Of a DNA stretch of 64,000 nucleotides, positions 62,385 to 64,000 are shown piece by piece. The notes under the pieces are model-generated. The model saw only the letters and a list, made by a program, of their open reading frames with translations, did no database searches and was not told the origin of the DNA. Position 1 is the stretch's first letter. Each line of letters starts with the position of its first letter. Origin of the DNA: Darksidea phi (Eukaryota; Ascomycota; Dothideomycetes; Pleosporales; Lentitheciaceae); assembly GCA_030770425.1 (NCBI GenBank), contig JASJFT010000022.1:1-64000 (forward strand), read 5' to 3'. The position numbers and the translations under genes are program-made.

Positions 62385-64000
62385 ATGTTTCTCATCTTGT
62401 TGGCAAGCTGCGTTGGCCTGTTTGTAGCTTTCTACGCAACATGGAGCGCGATCACGCTGGAGCAGAACTACCGGCGCGCAATGACAATGGGCATCCCGTT
62501 GATACGTATACCCGTTGATCCTCTAAATATCCCTTGGCAAGTCGTCGAGCCTCATTTCTGGAATCTCATTGATTACTTCCACATCCCTCTACCACGGAAT
62601 AGCATCCTGCTACGAAGAGGATGGCACTTCCGCGTGAAAGCGGAGATGCACGAAGAAATGGGAACTGTTTGGGCTTTCGTTACGCCACGTGACATCCATC
62701 TGAATGTTTGCGACGCAGATGCGCTTCGAGAGATCTATGCACGTCGAAGTGACTTTGTGCGGCCTAGAGAGTTTTATGGTATGTCCATGAGTAGAGTGCA
62801 TGGTGAACATTCGCTAATATTGCGTAGAACTGCTTGCTGCCTACGGTCCCTGTGTGTCAACCGTAGGCCCAGAGGAATGGGGTCGCCAGAGAAAGATTCT
62901 TGCTGCACCGTTCCAAAATGAGAGTATTATGGGATATGTGTGGAATGAGTCCATTTCGCAGGCGCAGCAGATGGTTGAGGCGTGGACGAAGAAGGACGCA
63001 GTTATACGTGTGGCCAAGGATACGCGAACACTGTCATTGAATGTCCTCGCAGCAATTGGGTTTCGCAAATCGTTCGAATTCGAAAGCAGCGCACCTGAGA
63101 AGTCCGGTTCTGCGGACGAAAGCTTTTCATATCGAGATGCATTACAGATGGTTCTCGACAATGCCATTCTTGTGATGGTAGTTGGACGAAAGCACCTTCT
63201 CTACTCATGGCTACCAGCTTGGATCCGCAGGATTGGGAAAGCAGCCGACGACTTCCAGAAACATATGGAGAAGATGCTAGATGAGGAAATGTCATCACTT
63301 AACCGCGGTGAAAAGGGTACAGGGACGATCATGACAAATTTCGTGCGCGCCCTAGATCAGCATCAGCAGGACAGCACGAAAGGGATGTCCGCCGAGGAGG
63401 TCTTCGGAAATACCTTCGTGATTAACTTTGCCGGTCACGATACCACAGCTAACTCATTTTCATTTGCGGTCCTGCTTCTTGGGGCGAACCCGGATGTGCA
63501 GGAATGGGTAGCGGAAGAGGTGAAGCAGGCTACAGCTGGATCGACAGAGGGCAGCTGGGACTACGCTACGCTGTTCCCGAAACTTGTGAGGTGTCGAGCG
63601 GTATTAGTGAGTAGAAAGTCCGTTATTCATTTTATTGGTTGCTAACATTCGTCCAGCTCGAGACACTGCGCCTTTTCCCACCGATCATGTCACTCCCCAA
63701 AGCGACAAATGATCAGCCCCAAAAGCTTAATGCCGCCGGCCGCACCATCATCGTTCCACCAAAAACTGGCGTTTTCGGTAGCGTTCTAGGCACCCACACC
63801 TATCCGGAATACTGGCCAGAGCCGCTCGCGTGGAAGCCATCTCGCTGGATAGAGCGCGACGCCTCCGGTCAAGAGACGGTCATTACACCAGATCGGATCA
63901 CATACTTTCCATGGAGTGACGGTTTGCAAAATTGTCCAGGCCAGAAATTCTCGCAAGTCGAATTTGTGGCTGTGATGGCAACGCTGTTGAACGAGCATCG
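62385..64000 (+). CDS. Microsomal cytochrome P450 monooxygenase (3' end outside window)
   Basis: Heme-thiolate monooxygenase, probably ER-anchored. Exons: 62,385-62,778, 62,828-63,606 and 63,657 to beyond 64,000, giving about 505 residues before the window ends. An N-terminal hydrophobic anchor (residues 1-25) starts at the chosen ATG; upstream in-frame codons were rejected because they precede this anchor and are not P450-like. Landmarks: helix C W149-x3-R153 (WGRQR), I-helix AGHDTT (333-338), ExxR as ETLR (393-396), WKPSRW meander (450-455), and heme loop WSDGLQNCPG with Cys484. In that loop Trp replaces the usual Phe and Gln482 sits where the Arg of FxxGxRxCxG is expected. It is divergent from the MFS transporter, suggesting a tailoring or detoxifying enzyme with paired export. 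The CYP family was not determined. Confidence 0.93.
62779..62827 (+). other. Intron 1 of the P450 gene
   Basis: 49 nt, GTATGT donor, GCTAAT branch-like site, TAG acceptor. Splicing joins REFY to ELLAAYG in phase 1. Confidence 0.85.
63607..63656 (+). other. Intron 2 of the P450 gene
   Basis: 50 nt, GTGAGT donor, GCTAAC branch point, CAG acceptor. Splicing joins RAVL to LETLRLFPP in phase 0 and restores the ExxR motif. Confidence 0.9.

Overview
The window comes from a filamentous ascomycete. The evidence is short spliceosomal introns (49-54 nt, GTRAGT/GTATGT donors, GCTAAC-type branch points), fungal-type MFS and P450 genes, a Fot1/pogo transposon, and an extreme repeat-induced point mutation (RIP) signature. 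Species cannot be named from the sequence.

Layout. (A) 1-58,176 is an AT-rich block in which CpA and its complement TpG are almost absent on both strands, while CpG, CpC and CpT remain. ATG and TGA have therefore nearly vanished and no intact gene survives. If TAA/TAG are read as former CAA/CAG/TGG, and Tyr/Ile/Leu as possible former His or Cys/Met/Pro, several coding fossils become legible: a DUF3723 protein with a tandem AT-hook-like tail (7.3-10.5 kb, -), a kinase-like protein (10.7-11.7 kb, +), a SIR2-type sirtuin (18.8-19.8 kb, +), a J-domain protein (31.1-33.4 kb, -), a BCS1-like AAA ATPase (39.8-41.0 kb, -) and, at the right edge, a DUF3435 tyrosine recombinase (55.8-58.18 kb, -). DUF3435 recombinases are the 'captains' of Starship giant transposons. 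They sit at one end and point inward, and DUF3723 is a known Starship accessory family. The simplest reading is that block A is the captain end of a RIP-destroyed Starship that continues off the left side of the window. A nest of several elements is the main alternative.

(B) 58,177-58,727 is a non-RIPed island directly upstream of the recombinase start. (C) 58,728-59,400 is a Fot1/pogo transposase fragment (-) with its terminal repeat near 59.36-59.40 kb. It is cut off at 58,728 and RIPed only between 58,728 and about 59,160. (D) 59,400-64,000 is normal genic DNA: a complete four-exon 14-TM MFS transporter (-, 560 aa) and a divergent cytochrome P450 (+, three exons seen, 3' end beyond the window). 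They share a 0.9 kb promoter region carrying one motif that fits the AflR consensus. This looks like the edge of a secondary-metabolite or detoxification gene cluster abutting the degraded element.

Most intervals inside block A hold further frame-biased fossils and tandem repeats that could not be assigned. They are listed with what can be seen.
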